DNA from: Nonomuraea sp. MG754425
Lineage (GTDB): Bacteria > Actinomycetota > Actinomycetes > Streptosporangiales > Streptosporangiaceae
Reading direction: 5' to 3'
Length of the DNA stretch: 64,000 bases
NCBI RefSeq assembly: GCF_021699195.1
Contig: NZ_SSXE01000014.1
Coordinates: 18,777 to 82,776, forward strand
The notes under the pieces are model-generated. The model searched no databases. It saw only the letters and a list, made by a program, of their open reading frames with translations, and was not told the origin of the DNA. The position numbers and the translations under genes are program-made. This document shows positions 17,289 to 26,464 of this stretch, piece by piece; position 1 is the first letter of the stretch, and each line of letters starts with the position of its first letter.

Positions 17289-18065
17289 ATGGCGGACCTC
17301 GTGCTCTCGACCCTCGACGACCAGGGCGTGCTCACCCTGACCTTCAACCGGCCCGAATCGCTCAATGCCTGGACCGATGCCATGGGGCGGCGCTACTTCG
17401 ACCTCCTCGCGGAGGCCGAGGGGAATCCCGACGTGCGGGCCGTGGTCGTCACCGGCGCGGGCAGAGGATTCTGCGCGGGGGCCGACTTCAAGACGCTGAC
17501 CGCCATCCAGTCCGGCTCGTACGACGGGGCGCCCGACCCGCGGCCCAACACCTTCCCCACGACCATCCGCAAGCCCGTCATCGCCGCCGTCAACGGGGCC
17601 TGCGCGGGGCTCGGCATGGTGCACGCGCTTGTCTGCGACCTCGTGTTCACCGCCGCCGAGGCCAAGTGGACGACCGCCTTCGCGCGCCGCGGGCTGATCG
17701 CCGAGTACGGGCTGTCCTGGGTGCTGCCGCGGATCATGGGCCAGCAGCGGGCCATGGACGTGCTGCTGTCGGGGCGGGTGTTCACGGGGCGGGAGGCGTA
17801 CGAGATGGGGCTGGCCAACCGGGCGGTGCCGGCCGAGTCGCTGCTGCGCGAGGCCCAGGAGTACGCGGGGGAGCTGGCCGGCTACAGCTCGCCCGCGTCG
17901 ATGGCGGTGATCAAGCGGCAGGTGTGGCACGACTGGGACACCACGCTGGAGCAGTCGGCCAAGGCGGCCACGCAGGAGATGCTCGCCTCGTTCGGACGGC
18001 CCGACTTCACCGAGGGCGTCGCCAGCTTCCTCGAACGCCGCCCGCCCGCCTTCCCGCCCCTGTGA
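17289..18065 (+). CDS. Enoyl-CoA hydratase/isomerase family protein (crotonase fold)
   Basis: A 258-residue crotonase-superfamily enzyme acting on acyl-CoA thioesters. The oxyanion-hole segments are present: GRGFCAGADFKTL and NGACAGLGMVHALVCDL. A Glu in RRGLIAEYGLSWVLPR lies where catalytic Glu residues occur in the family, consistent with hydratase or isomerase chemistry. The C-terminal trimerisation helices (VIKRQVWHDWDTTLEQSAK) look complete. The ATG is preceded by a GGGGG ribosome site. The exact substrate cannot be inferred; no beta-oxidation partners are adjacent. Confidence 0.92.
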   Translation: MADLVLSTLDDQGVLTLTFNRPESLNAWTDAMGRRYFDLLAEAEGNPDVRAVVVTGAGRGFCAGADFKTLTAIQSGSYDGAPDPRPNTFPTTIRKPVIAAVNGACAGLGMVHALVCDLVFTAAEAKWTTAFARRGLIAEYGLSWVLPRIMGQQRAMDVLLSGRVFTGREAYEMGLANRAVPAESLLREAQEYAGELAGYSSPASMAVIKRQVWHDWDTTLEQSAKAATQEMLASFGRPDFTEGVASFLERRPPAFPPL

Positions 18066-18074
18066 CCCCGCAGC

Positions 18075-19187
18075 TCAGGAGAGGCGGTGCGCGCCGGGGG
18101 CCGGGACGGCGGGCAGGAAGCGGGGGGCCTGGAAGCCGCGCTCGGCGTAGGCGTCGGAGACCGACCGCTGGACGCTGTCCAGCCGCTCCACCGGCACCAG
18201 CGCGATCGCCGAGCCGCCGAAGCCGCCGCCCGTCATGCGGGCGCCGCGGGCGCCGCCCCTGAGCGCCGCCTCGACGGCCACGTCCAGCTCCGGCGAGGAC
18301 ACCTCGTACAGGTCCCTGAGCGACAGGTGGGAGGCGTTGAGCAGGGCGCCGATCTCCGTGACGGCCCCCGCGCGGAGCAGGCCGACCAGGGCCTCGACGC
18401 GGTGGTTCTCCGTGACGACGTGCTCGGTGCGCTTGCGCTCGTCGCCCTGGAGCTCTGCCAGCGCGCCGGCCAGGTCGGTGACGTCGCGCAGGGCGGCGAC
18501 CCCGAGCTTGCGGGCCGCCGACTCGCACTCGGCGCGGCGCTTGGCGTACTCGCCGCCCGCGTGCTCGTGGTGCACCTGCGTGTCGACGATGAGCAGGCTC
18601 AGGCCGTGGGCGGCCAGGTCGAAGGGGATGGTGCGGGAGGCGAGCGAGCGGCAGTCGAGGAAGAGCGCGCGCCCCTCCTCCGACAGCGCCGACGCGGCCT
18701 GGTCCATGATGCCGCAGGGCATGCCGACGAAGTCGTTCTCGGCCTGCTGGCCGAGCAGGGCGATCTCCATCGGCGTCATGCCCAGGGAGTGCACGTCGTT
18801 GAGCGCGGAGGCGACGGCCACCTCCAGGGCGGCGCTGGAGCTGAGGCCGGCGCCCTGCGGGACGTCCCCGTCGATCGCGATGTCGGCGCCGCGCACCCGG
18901 TCGCCGAGCAGGTCGAGGACGCCGACGACGTAGCGGGTCCAGCCCTTGGACTCGGCGTGGGTGGCGATCGTGACCGGCTCGCCGGGGGCCTGGAGCGACA
19001 GCAGGCGGATGGTGTCGTCGTCGCGCGGGGTGAGGGCGGCCGTCACGCCCCACGGCACCGCGAAGGGCAGGACGAAGCCGTCGTTGTAGTCGGTGTGCTC
19101 GCCGATCAGGTTGACCCTGCCGGGAGCGCGCCAGACGGTCTGGGGGGACGCACCGAAGGCGGCAGCAAATGCTTCAACAACCCGCAT
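18075..19187 (-). CDS. galK: Galactokinase
   Basis: Phosphorylates alpha-D-galactose with ATP to galactose-1-phosphate, the entry step of the Leloir pathway. The 370-residue GHMP kinase has the galactokinase signature GRVNLIGEHTDYNDG near the N-terminus, the ATP loop DVPQGAGLSSSAALEVA, the catalytic-base region MPCGIMDQAAS, and the C-terminal GARMTGGGFGGSAIAL. The start ATG 19187 has GGAG upstream. Other Leloir genes (galT, galE) are not adjacent; it is divergent from a PLP enzyme across 43 bp and convergent with the crotonase. Confidence 0.96.
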   Translation of the reverse strand: MRVVEAFAAAFGASPQTVWRAPGRVNLIGEHTDYNDGFVLPFAVPWGVTAALTPRDDDTIRLLSLQAPGEPVTIATHAESKGWTRYVVGVLDLLGDRVRGADIAIDGDVPQGAGLSSSAALEVAVASALNDVHSLGMTPMEIALLGQQAENDFVGMPCGIMDQAASALSEEGRALFLDCRSLASRTIPFDLAAHGLSLLIVDTQVHHEHAGGEYAKRRAECESAARKLGVAALRDVTDLAGALAELQGDERKRTEHVVTENHRVEALVGLLRAGAVTEIGALLNASHLSLRDLYEVSSPELDVAVEAALRGGARGARMTGGGFGGSAIALVPVERLDSVQRSVSDAYAERGFQAPRFLPAVPAPGAHRLS

Positions 19188-19218
19188 AATCCAACACTCC
19201 TCAACAAAGGCCCGACCG

Positions 19219-19224
19219 TAGACT
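19219..19224 (+). promoter_or_regulatory. -10 element for a probable leaderless transcript
   Basis: TAGACT lies 6 bp before the ATG at 19231, so transcription would begin at or next to the start codon. No clear -35 is seen. The coding region that follows has no ribosome site, which supports leaderless translation. Confidence 0.4.
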
Positions 19225-19230
19225 AGCGCC

Positions 19231-20073
19231 ATGGAGGAGCTCCTGGATCCAGCGCTCGGCCGCGTCCGGGTGTTCCTGGTGCACGACGACAACAAGCCGC
19301 GCAAGCTGCGGCACAACCTCGGGCCCGAGCTCCGGCACCGCCGGCTGCTGACGTTCGGCGGGGCCCACTCCAACCACATCAGGGCCGTGGCCGAGGCCGG
19401 GGCGCGGCACGGCGTCGAGACGATCGGCGTCATCAGGGGCGAGCCACACCTGCCGCTGAACCCGGTGCTGGCCCGTGCGACGGCCTGCGGCATGACGCTC
19501 ACCTACCTCGACCGGGCCTCCTACCGGCTCAAGCACACCGAACAGGTGCTGGCGCGGCTGCGCGCGCGATGGGGCCAGGACGTGGTGATCCTGCCCGAGG
19601 GCGGCAGCAACGCGGCGGCCGTGCGGGGCTGCGCCGAACTGCCGGGGGAGATCGGGGAGGACTACGACGTCATCTGCTGCCCGGTCGGCACCGGCGGGAC
19701 GCTGGCCGGGATCTCGGCGGGGCTGCCGGAAGGGCGGCGGGCGCTCGGGTTCGCCGTGCTGAAGGGGGCGGGCTTCCTGGCGGCGGAGGTGGCCAGGCTG
19801 CAGCGGGAGGCGTACGGGCGCGTCCGGCCGAACTGGTCGATCAACCTCGACTACCACTTCGGCGGCTACGCCAGGACCACCCCCGTCCTGGACGCCTTCG
19901 CCGCCGGGCACGGGGTCGAGCGGATCTACGTGGCGAAGATGTTGTACGGCGTGCTCGACCTCGCCCGGCAGGGCGCCTTCGCGCCGGGCACCCGTGTGGT
20001 CGCCGTCGTCACCGGGCAGCCTCCGGCTCCCGCGGCCGGCTCGGGCTCAGCCGAACTGGTCGAGCACCGGTGA
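19231..20073 (+). CDS. PLP-dependent D-cysteine desulfhydrase/ACC deaminase-family enzyme (short form)
   Basis: A 280-residue fold-type II PLP enzyme. The Schiff-base lysine is in VHDDNKPRKLRHN (residues 17-29), followed by the FGGAHSNHIRA loop, which binds the substrate carboxylate in this family, and PVGTGGTLAGI, the phosphate-binding loop. Well-studied members (D-cysteine desulfhydrase, ACC deaminase) are about 300-340 residues; here roughly 20-40 N-terminal residues are missing, with the protein starting almost at the active-site lysine. An intact catalytic core suggests it is functional. Family members deaminate D-cysteine, ACC or related amino acids; sequence alone does not decide. Its end overlaps the convergent neighbour by 27 bp. 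Confidence 0.82.
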   Translation: MEELLDPALGRVRVFLVHDDNKPRKLRHNLGPELRHRRLLTFGGAHSNHIRAVAEAGARHGVETIGVIRGEPHLPLNPVLARATACGMTLTYLDRASYRLKHTEQVLARLRARWGQDVVILPEGGSNAAAVRGCAELPGEIGEDYDVICCPVGTGGTLAGISAGLPEGRRALGFAVLKGAGFLAAEVARLQREAYGRVRPNWSINLDYHFGGYARTTPVLDAFAAGHGVERIYVAKMLYGVLDLARQGAFAPGTRVVAVVTGQPPAPAAGSGSAELVEHR

Positions 20074-20592
20074 CACCAGCGCGTTGAGCTCGCGGGCCAG
20101 CACGCTCACCGCCCGGTGGGCGCTCTGCTCGGCCTCCTCGTACGGGCCCTCCGGCTCCGGCGGCAGGTCGTCGAGCGGCAGCGGCGCCTCGACCAGCAGC
20201 GAGGCCCGCAGGAACGGCAGCCGGGCCAGGTCCTGCTGGCTCGGCTCGACGTACTGGCCGAACGTCTCCTGCCAGCCCAGCCAGCCGCGGTCGCGCCACC
20301 AGGCGCGCGAGCGCCGCAGCTCCTCCGGCAGCGGGGAGGCGATCCTGACCCGCGCGTAGAGGGTGCCGTCCCAGGTGTTGCGGTGGCAGCTCGCCTCCAG
20401 GACGCGGCGGTCCCAGCGTACGTAGCCGGGGGTCAGCGACGGCGGCGTGGCCAGCTCCCACGCCGTGCAGGCGAACCGCACGGGCGCGATGTCGCCCCAC
20501 TCGAACGCGTCGAGGTTCTTGCGCACGTGCACGGCGTAGCGCCCGTCACGGTCCCTGTCGAACTCCTGGTCGATCCAGAACGCCTTGCCCAT
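20047..20592 (-). CDS. Conserved hypothetical protein (181 aa)
   Basis: A soluble protein rich in Trp and Arg (AWWRDRGWLGWQETFGQY) with an N-terminal beta-like half (YAVHVRKNLDAFEWGDIAPV) and a helical C-terminus. I do not recognise a family or catalytic motif. Start ATG 20592 has a purine-rich AGGGGG just upstream; the open frame extends further but has no better start. It is monocistronic and divergent from the large TPR gene. Confidence 0.72.
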   Translation of the reverse strand: MGKAFWIDQEFDRDRDGRYAVHVRKNLDAFEWGDIAPVRFACTAWELATPPSLTPGYVRWDRRVLEASCHRNTWDGTLYARVRIASPLPEELRRSRAWWRDRGWLGWQETFGQYVEPSQQDLARLPFLRASLLVEAPLPLDDLPPEPEGPYEEAEQSAHRAVSVLARELNALVSPVLDQFG

Positions 20593-20714
20593 GCCCCCTA
20601 CGCTACGGCGCTGCCCGACTTTCGCGCGGGCGGACCCAACATCTGTGAATGCGCTGTGACGCGAGAGGCACATCTGTAGCTTTTTCACATTGTTAAGTGA
20701 CATTGGGGTGAGTG

Positions 20715-23700
20715 ATGGCGTCAGAACAGCTCGATGCGGCCTTGGACCACTGGAGAGCGGGAGACCTCGATCGGGCCGCCGCGCTGTTCAGGCAGGTCGC
20801 GGCCACCGGAGACCCGGAGGCCTCCCACCTGCTGGCCGGGTTGTTGCAGGAGCAGGGGGACCTGGAAGGCGCCGAGGCGGCGCACCGGTCGGTGATCCAG
20901 TCGGGCGACCCGGTGTTCGGGCAGCGTTCGGCCATGGCCATGGGGATGATGCTGGTCAGCGCCGAGGAGTGGGCGGCGGCGCACCGGGTGCTGATGATCG
21001 CCTCCGACGGAGCCGACTTCGAGGTGGCCGCGCTCGCCGACACGGCGCTCGTGCTGGTGCTCACCCAGCTCGGGGACGCGCAGGGCGCGCAGGAGGCGCT
21101 GGAACGGGCCCGCCGATGCGACAGCCCCTCCGTGGCCGAACTGGCGGCGCGGCTGGAACTGCCCGAGTTCGCCCCGAGCCCGGCCTCCCCCCACGAGCTG
21201 TACGTCGAGGCCGAGGACGAGGACGACTACCGTGCGCTGCTGACCTGCGGCGACCCGGAGATCGTGGCCCTGTCGGCGTTCCACCTCTACCAGATGTACG
21301 CCGAGGAGGAGGACTTCGCCGCCGCCCGCGAGGCGTGCGAGCACGCGATCGCCGTCGGCTCGCTCGAACACCGGTCCCTGGCGCACAAGCTGCTCGGCGC
21401 CGTGCTGGTGGACCTGGGCGAGTACGCCGAGGCCGCCGCCGCGTACCGGGTGGCCGCCGAGGACCCCACGCCGGACCTCCGGCTGCCCTCGCTCATCGAG
21501 CTGGCCAAGGTGACCGCCGAACTCGGCGACGAGGAGGAGACGAAGGCGATCTTCCACCGGGTGATCGCCAGCGGCCACCCCGAGTACGTCGTGCACGCCC
21601 AGGTGTGCCTGGGCCAGATGCACACCGAGGCGGGCGAGCCGGAGCAGGCGCTGGCCGCGCTGCGCGCCGTGCTGGAGTCCGGCGACGACGGGTGGGCCTC
21701 CGTCTCCGTCACGCTGCTCGGCCTGCTGCTCGACCAGCACCCCGAGGCCGGCGACGACATCGTGGAACTGCTCGGGCTCGCGGCCGGGCACGACGACCAG
21801 GACGCCGCGTTCAAGGCCACGCTGCTGCTCGACCACGCCGCCAGGCAGCAGCCGCTGACCGACCCCGTCGAGGAGCAGGCGCTCCAGGACGTCGACGAGG
21901 GCATCGTGGCGCTGCAGGCCGGCGAGCTGGCCGAGGCCCGGCGGCTGCTGCGCGCGGCCGCCGACTCGGGCGCGCCCTCCCAGTCGCCGCGGGCCATGGT
22001 GGTGCTGGCCAAGCTGGAGCTGGGCGAGGGGGACCGGGAGCAGGCCGACGAACTGCTGTCGTACGTGGCCGACGGCGACCACGTGCTGCAGGGCTTCTCC
22101 GCGACGTTCCTGCTGCACCTGCTGCGCGCCTCGGGCGAGGAGCCGCACCCGGTGCTGGGCGCGATGCTCGACCACCAGCGGCTGGGCCGGGAGCAGGGGC
22201 TGGCGCGCTACCAGGAGGCCGCCCGGCACCCCGACCCGGCCGTGGCGGCCATCGGCACCGCCGTGTTCGCGCAGGTGCTGGCCTCCATCGGGTACGACCT
22301 GTCGGAGGTCTCCGAGATGTTCCTGTCGGCGGCGGACGGCGGTGATCCGCTGGCGTTGTCGTACACGGCGGCGATCTGCAAGGACGTGCTGACCGACCAG
22401 GCGCGGGTCGTCGAACTGCTGCGCCGGGCCCTGGCGGGCGGGCATCCGGCGCTGGCCCCGTGGGTGGGGCAGTTGCTGGGCGAGCTCGTGGCGGAGGACG
22501 AGCCGGGGGTGGCGCGGGCCGCGTACGAGGTGGCGTTCGCGGGCGGGCACAAGGGGCTGCGCTTCGAGGCCGCCGCCGAGCTGACCGCCACGTACGAGCG
22601 TCAGGGCGACCTGCTGGCCGCCTGCCGGCTGCACGAGCGCATGATCGCGGAGGGGGAGCAGGAGCGCAGCGCGCTGCCGCTGGGCTTCAACCGGATCAGG
22701 CTCGACGACATGACGGGCGCGCGGGCGGCGCTCGCGCTGGGCGGCGACGAGCTCTGCGCCTTCGGACGGCTGGTGCTCGACCGCGAGTTCGACGCGGCGG
22801 CGCGGGCGTTCCCGCAGGGGGACCAGCAGGCGATGGCCGGGCTGCTCGCCATCGAGTGCGCGAACGCCTGGCAGCGCACCGGCCTGATCGCCGCCGCCGA
22901 CGGGGCGCTCTCGCTGGTGGCCGCCGCCGGTCACCCCGGCCAGCGCCAGCGGGCCGGATGCCTGCTCGGCGCGCTGCGCGGCGACGCCGGGGACCGGCGC
23001 GGGGCGGTCGAGGCGTTCACGGCCGCGCTGGGCGAGGACGAGCAGCTCAACGAGATGGCGCTGCGGTCGGCGGGCGAGGGCCTGCGCGAGCTGGGCGAGC
23101 CCGCCGAGGCGGTGGAGGTCCTGGCCCGGGTGCCGGACCCGGACCGGGAGCTGTCCCTGGCGATCGCCGAGTCGCTGGTGGACTGCGGGCGGGTGGAGGA
23201 GGCCCACGCGCTGCTGATCGCGGCGTTCGGCCCGGAGGGGGCGGACACCGACGCGGTGTCGGACGCCACCCTGCACGTGGCGCGCCGGCTGCGGCGGCGC
23301 GGTGACGCCGAGGGCGCGCTGGCGATCATGCGGGCCACGCCGCCCGAGGTGTCGGGACCGTCGGAGTACCTGCTCGGCGGCCTGTTCGCCGAGACGGGCG
23401 ACCTGCCGGCCGCGCGGGCCGCGTTCGAGCGGGCGGCGGCGCTGGCCCCCGAGTCGGAGCCGCAGATCATGCTGGAGGCGGGCCGCTGCCTGCTGGCGGT
23501 GGGCGACGCAGAGTCCGGCCACTTCGCGCTGGAGCGGGCGGCGGCGCAGGAGGACGACACGCAGGCCGCCGCCGCGGCGCGCCACCTGCTCGGCCGCGCC
23601 ACCCCCGACGAACTGCCCTGGATGCTGCTGGACGAGGGCGACCGGCCGGGCGCGCTGGCGGCGCTGGCCGCGCTCACCGGCTCGGAGCCGCTGGCCGCGC

Positions 23701-25652
23701 TGCTGCTCGCGCTCAACGACGACGACGTGACGGAGCTGCGGCGGCTGCTGCCCGATCTGCCGCCCGCCGACCGCGCGGAGGCGGCCGGCGAGATCATGTC
23801 CGTGGCGGGCGTGTCCGGCAAGGCGCCGGCCACGTCGCTCTACCGCCTGCTCATGGCCGAGGCCGAGCCGGAGATCGCCGCCAAGGCCGCCGTCAACCTG
23901 GGCGCGCTGCTGTCGGAAGACGGCGACAACTGCCGCTCCGAGCTGTGCTTCCTGCTCGCCGTCGAGCACCCGTCCACGGCGGACGCCGCCTGGCGCAACA
24001 TCGCGCTCGTCCGCCACCGCCGGGGCGACCTCGACGGGGCGCTGGAGGCCGCCGACGCCGGGCTGCCCGGCACCGCCGACCTCGCGGCCGACGTGCTCGA
24101 AGAGCGCGGGGACACGGCGCGGGCCCGCCAGGTGCTGGCGGCGGCGGCCGACGGCGACCTCGAATGCCTGCGCCGGCTGCTCTTCCTGCTGGTCAGGGAG
24201 CAGGACCACGAGGCCGTGGCGGCGTACGCGGAGCGGGCCGTGGCGTCCGGCGACCCGGAGACCGAGGTGGTGGGCCACTGGGCGTGGGCCGGCGCGCTCA
24301 GGGCCGGGGGCGAACTGCGGCAGGCCGCCGATCTGCTCGCCAAGGGCGTGGCCGTGGGGGATCCCGAGATGGCGGCGTCCCTGCGGCTGGAGCTGGCGAG
24401 CGTCCTGCGGGAGCTGGGCGACGCCGGCGGGGCCGAACGCGAGCTGGGCCTGGCCGCCGCGTCCGGGGTGCCGTCCGTGGCGGGGCGGGCGAGCATGCAG
24501 CTCGGCCTGTGGGCGCAGGAGGCGGGCGATCCGCGTGGCGCGGCCCGCTCGTTCGCCGGGGCGCTCGGCACCGACCTGGACGAGAGCGCCACCCGGGCGC
24601 TGCGCCGGCTGTCCGGGCAGGCGTGCGACGACGACGACCACACGCTGGCGCGTGAGGTGCTGGTGCTGATGGGCGCGTCCGATGCCGCCGAGCAGGCCCG
24701 CGCCCTGGGCGAGCGGTGCACCGACCCCGAGGCCGTGCGCCGGTACTACGAGCTGGCCGGCGACGGGCCGCACCGCGAACTCGAACTGGCCGGGCGGCTG
24801 GCGGAGCTGGGGGAGACGGACGCGGCCCGCGCCACGTACGAGCGGCTCAACGAGCACGAGGACCCCGACATCCGCTTCGTCGCCGGCGGCAGGCTGCTGG
24901 AGCTGCTGGACTCGGCGGGCGACGCCGAGGGGTTCTACGACCTGGCGCGGCGGCGGGCCGGCGACGCCGACAGCCCCGTGCCGGGCGTGTTCGGCGGGCT
25001 GCTGGGCATGTTGCAGGAGCGCCAGGGCGACATCGAGGCGTCGCTGCGCACGCTGCGCGAGGCGGCCGGGAACGGCGAGCCGACCACGCTCAGCGTGTAC
25101 GCGCAGACCCTCGTGAACGCCGGGCAGGTGGACGAGGGCAGGCAGGTCTACCTGCGGGTGCTGGAGGCCGGCGACGCCGATCTGGCGGCACGGGCGATGG
25201 TCGCGCTCGGGCAGACGTACCACGACGAGGACGAGGCGCGGGCGCACGCCTGGTACCTCAGGGCCGTCGAGGAGGGCGAGGGGCACGTCAGCGCGCTGGG
25301 CGCGATGTACCTGGGCGCGCTGGCCAAGCGCCGGCGCGACTTCCCCGAGGCGCTCACCTGGTACCAGCGGGTCATCGACGCGGGCGACCCCGAGTCGGGC
25401 ATGGCCGCGGCGCACCTCGGCGAGCTGTGCTACTGGCTGGGCGACCGCGACGGGGCGCTGCGTTACTACGAGCTGACGCTGGGGCTGAGCGAGCGGCCCG
25501 AGCTGGTGGCCGAGGCCGCCTGCCGCCTCGGTGAGATCCGCTACGAGCGCGGCGACCTGACGCTGGCCCGCAGCCTGCTGGTCACGGCCGTCGAGACCGG
25601 CGACCCGTCGTTCGCCCCCGAGGCCGAGACGCTGCTGGCCAAGCTGGCCTGA
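20715..25652 (+). CDS. Giant TPR/Sel1-like repeat protein (1645 aa)
   Basis: A cytoplasmic-looking solenoid protein made almost entirely of helical repeats of about 34-40 residues from the first residue to the last. Each unit has the TPR spacing of small Ala/Gly and large Leu/Tyr residues, and many units end in a recurring turn of the type 'SGDPE' or 'GHPE' (for example AATGDPEASHLL, ASGHPEYVVHAQ, DAGDPESGMAA, ETGDPSFAPEA). There is no signal peptide, membrane segment, kinase, ATPase or other enzymatic domain. It is strongly acidic. Such solenoids act as protein-binding scaffolds; the partner is not evident. The ATG at 20715 follows GGGGTGAG. It is a single-gene unit ended by a hairpin. Confidence 0.93.
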   Translation: MASEQLDAALDHWRAGDLDRAAALFRQVAATGDPEASHLLAGLLQEQGDLEGAEAAHRSVIQSGDPVFGQRSAMAMGMMLVSAEEWAAAHRVLMIASDGADFEVAALADTALVLVLTQLGDAQGAQEALERARRCDSPSVAELAARLELPEFAPSPASPHELYVEAEDEDDYRALLTCGDPEIVALSAFHLYQMYAEEEDFAAAREACEHAIAVGSLEHRSLAHKLLGAVLVDLGEYAEAAAAYRVAAEDPTPDLRLPSLIELAKVTAELGDEEETKAIFHRVIASGHPEYVVHAQVCLGQMHTEAGEPEQALAALRAVLESGDDGWASVSVTLLGLLLDQHPEAGDDIVELLGLAAGHDDQDAAFKATLLLDHAARQQPLTDPVEEQALQDVDEGIVALQAGELAEARRLLRAAADSGAPSQSPRAMVVLAKLELGEGDREQADELLSYVADGDHVLQGFSATFLLHLLRASGEEPHPVLGAMLDHQRLGREQGLARYQEAARHPDPAVAAIGTAVFAQVLASIGYDLSEVSEMFLSAADGGDPLALSYTAAICKDVLTDQARVVELLRRALAGGHPALAPWVGQLLGELVAEDEPGVARAAYEVAFAGGHKGLRFEAAAELTATYERQGDLLAACRLHERMIAEGEQERSALPLGFNRIRLDDMTGARAALALGGDELCAFGRLVLDREFDAAARAFPQGDQQAMAGLLAIECANAWQRTGLIAAADGALSLVAAAGHPGQRQRAGCLLGALRGDAGDRRGAVEAFTAALGEDEQLNEMALRSAGEGLRELGEPAEAVEVLARVPDPDRELSLAIAESLVDCGRVEEAHALLIAAFGPEGADTDAVSDATLHVARRLRRRGDAEGALAIMRATPPEVSGPSEYLLGGLFAETGDLPAARAAFERAAALAPESEPQIMLEAGRCLLAVGDAESGHFALERAAAQEDDTQAAAAARHLLGRATPDELPWMLLDEGDRPGALAALAALTGSEPLAALLLALNDDDVTELRRLLPDLPPADRAEAAGEIMSVAGVSGKAPATSLYRLLMAEAEPEIAAKAAVNLGALLSEDGDNCRSELCFLLAVEHPSTADAAWRNIALVRHRRGDLDGALEAADAGLPGTADLAADVLEERGDTARARQVLAAAADGDLECLRRLLFLLVREQDHEAVAAYAERAVASGDPETEVVGHWAWAGALRAGGELRQAADLLAKGVAVGDPEMAASLRLELASVLRELGDAGGAERELGLAAASGVPSVAGRASMQLGLWAQEAGDPRGAARSFAGALGTDLDESATRALRRLSGQACDDDDHTLAREVLVLMGASDAAEQARALGERCTDPEAVRRYYELAGDGPHRELELAGRLAELGETDAARATYERLNEHEDPDIRFVAGGRLLELLDSAGDAEGFYDLARRRAGDADSPVPGVFGGLLGMLQERQGDIEASLRTLREAAGNGEPTTLSVYAQTLVNAGQVDEGRQVYLRVLEAGDADLAARAMVALGQTYHDEDEARAHAWYLRAVEEGEGHVSALGAMYLGALAKRRRDFPEALTWYQRVIDAGDPESGMAAAHLGELCYWLGDRDGALRYYELTLGLSERPELVAEAACRLGEIRYERGDLTLARSLLVTAVETGDPSFAPEAETLLAKLA

Positions 25653-25659
25653 ACACAGG

Positions 25660-25686
25660 GTTCACCCCGCGACACGCCGGGTGAAC
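25660..25686 (+). terminator. Hairpin after the TPR gene
   Basis: 8-bp stem GTTCACCC/GGGTGAAC with an 11-nt loop, starting 8 bp after the stop codon. It separates the TPR gene from the TetR transcription unit. Confidence 0.65.
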
Positions 25687-25725
25687 TTGTGCCTAATTAA
25701 ATGACCCAATAGTCTCATCTGGTCA
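25687..25725 (+). promoter_or_regulatory. Promoter and candidate operator of the TetR-Rph unit
   Basis: A -35 TTGTGC (25687-25692) and -10 TAGTCT (25710-25715) are spaced by 17 bp. The -10 is bracketed by an inverted repeat TGACC (25702-25706) / GGTCA (25721-25725), and a second pair CTCAT (25714-25718) / ATGAG (25731-25735) overlaps it. This placement suits autorepression by the TetR protein encoded immediately downstream. Confidence 0.45.
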
Positions 25726-25744
25726 AACAAATGAGGTGAGACGC

Positions 25745-26452
25745 ATGGCCAGGGCAGGACGGCCGCCCCGGGATCCGGCGCGCCAGACCGAGCGGGCGCA
25801 CCGGATCCTCGACGCCGTCGCCGAACTGGTGCTGCGCCAGGGCTACGACAAGACCACCATCGACGACGTGTCCAGGCGCGCCGACGTCGCCAAGGGCACC
25901 ATCTACCTGCACTGGAAGACCCGCGACGACCTCTTCGTCGCGCTGCTGCGCCGCGAGCGGGTGCTCATGACGGCCGAGATCCGTGACCGGGCCCCGGCCA
26001 CGCTCAGCGAGCTGTTCGGCGCGTACACGCGGGCGCTGCTGCGGCGGCCGCTGATCCACGCGGTGCTGACCGGCGACTCCCAGGTGCTCGGCAAGCTCAC
26101 CCGGCGCAAGCGCGAGGGCGCGAGCTGGCCGCAACTCGGCGAGACCATCGCCCCCTACCTCGACGAACTGGTCAAGCGCGGCGCGATCCGCGCCGACCCG
26201 GGCGACCACGTGCTGACCGTCAGCTCGATCGTCTACGGTTTCCTGCTCCTGCGCGAGACGCTCCCCGAGCAGACCATGCCGTCCGGCGAGCGGATCGCGG
26301 AGCTGGTGGCCGACACCGTCGAGCGCACCATGAGCACCGGCCACCCGCTGCCGCCCGCCGACGCCGAGGCCGTCGCGCGGGCCACCCTCGAATTTCTCGA
26401 CGCCGCGGTGGAGCTGGCCCAGCGCAAGCTGGACGCCTCCCTGGGGCTCTAA
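25745..26452 (+). CDS. TetR-family transcriptional regulator
   Basis: A 235-residue one-component regulator. Residues ~15-65 form the TetR DNA-binding domain: RILDAVAELVLRQGYDKTTI, then the helix-turn-helix VSRRADVAKGTIYLHWKTRDDLF. The C-terminal ligand domain is helical and not assignable. It begins at ATG 25745 behind GAGGTGAG. It lies 12 bp upstream of the phosphotransferase-like gene in the same direction, so it most likely controls that gene and itself. Confidence 0.95.
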   Translation: MARAGRPPRDPARQTERAHRILDAVAELVLRQGYDKTTIDDVSRRADVAKGTIYLHWKTRDDLFVALLRRERVLMTAEIRDRAPATLSELFGAYTRALLRRPLIHAVLTGDSQVLGKLTRRKREGASWPQLGETIAPYLDELVKRGAIRADPGDHVLTVSSIVYGFLLLRETLPEQTMPSGERIAELVADTVERTMSTGHPLPPADAEAVARATLEFLDAAVELAQRKLDASLGL

Positions 26453-26464
26453 GGAGCGTGTGCG

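Noticed and set aside
20721..25415. 1564-residue open frame opposite the TPR gene
   Set aside because: An antisense shadow of the repetitive TPR coding sequence; no motif and wrong codon-position bias.
26453..26464. Rifamycin-associated element before the Rph-like gene
   Set aside because: Only 12 bp separate it from tetR, and no 19-bp palindrome of that kind occurs there or before tetR.
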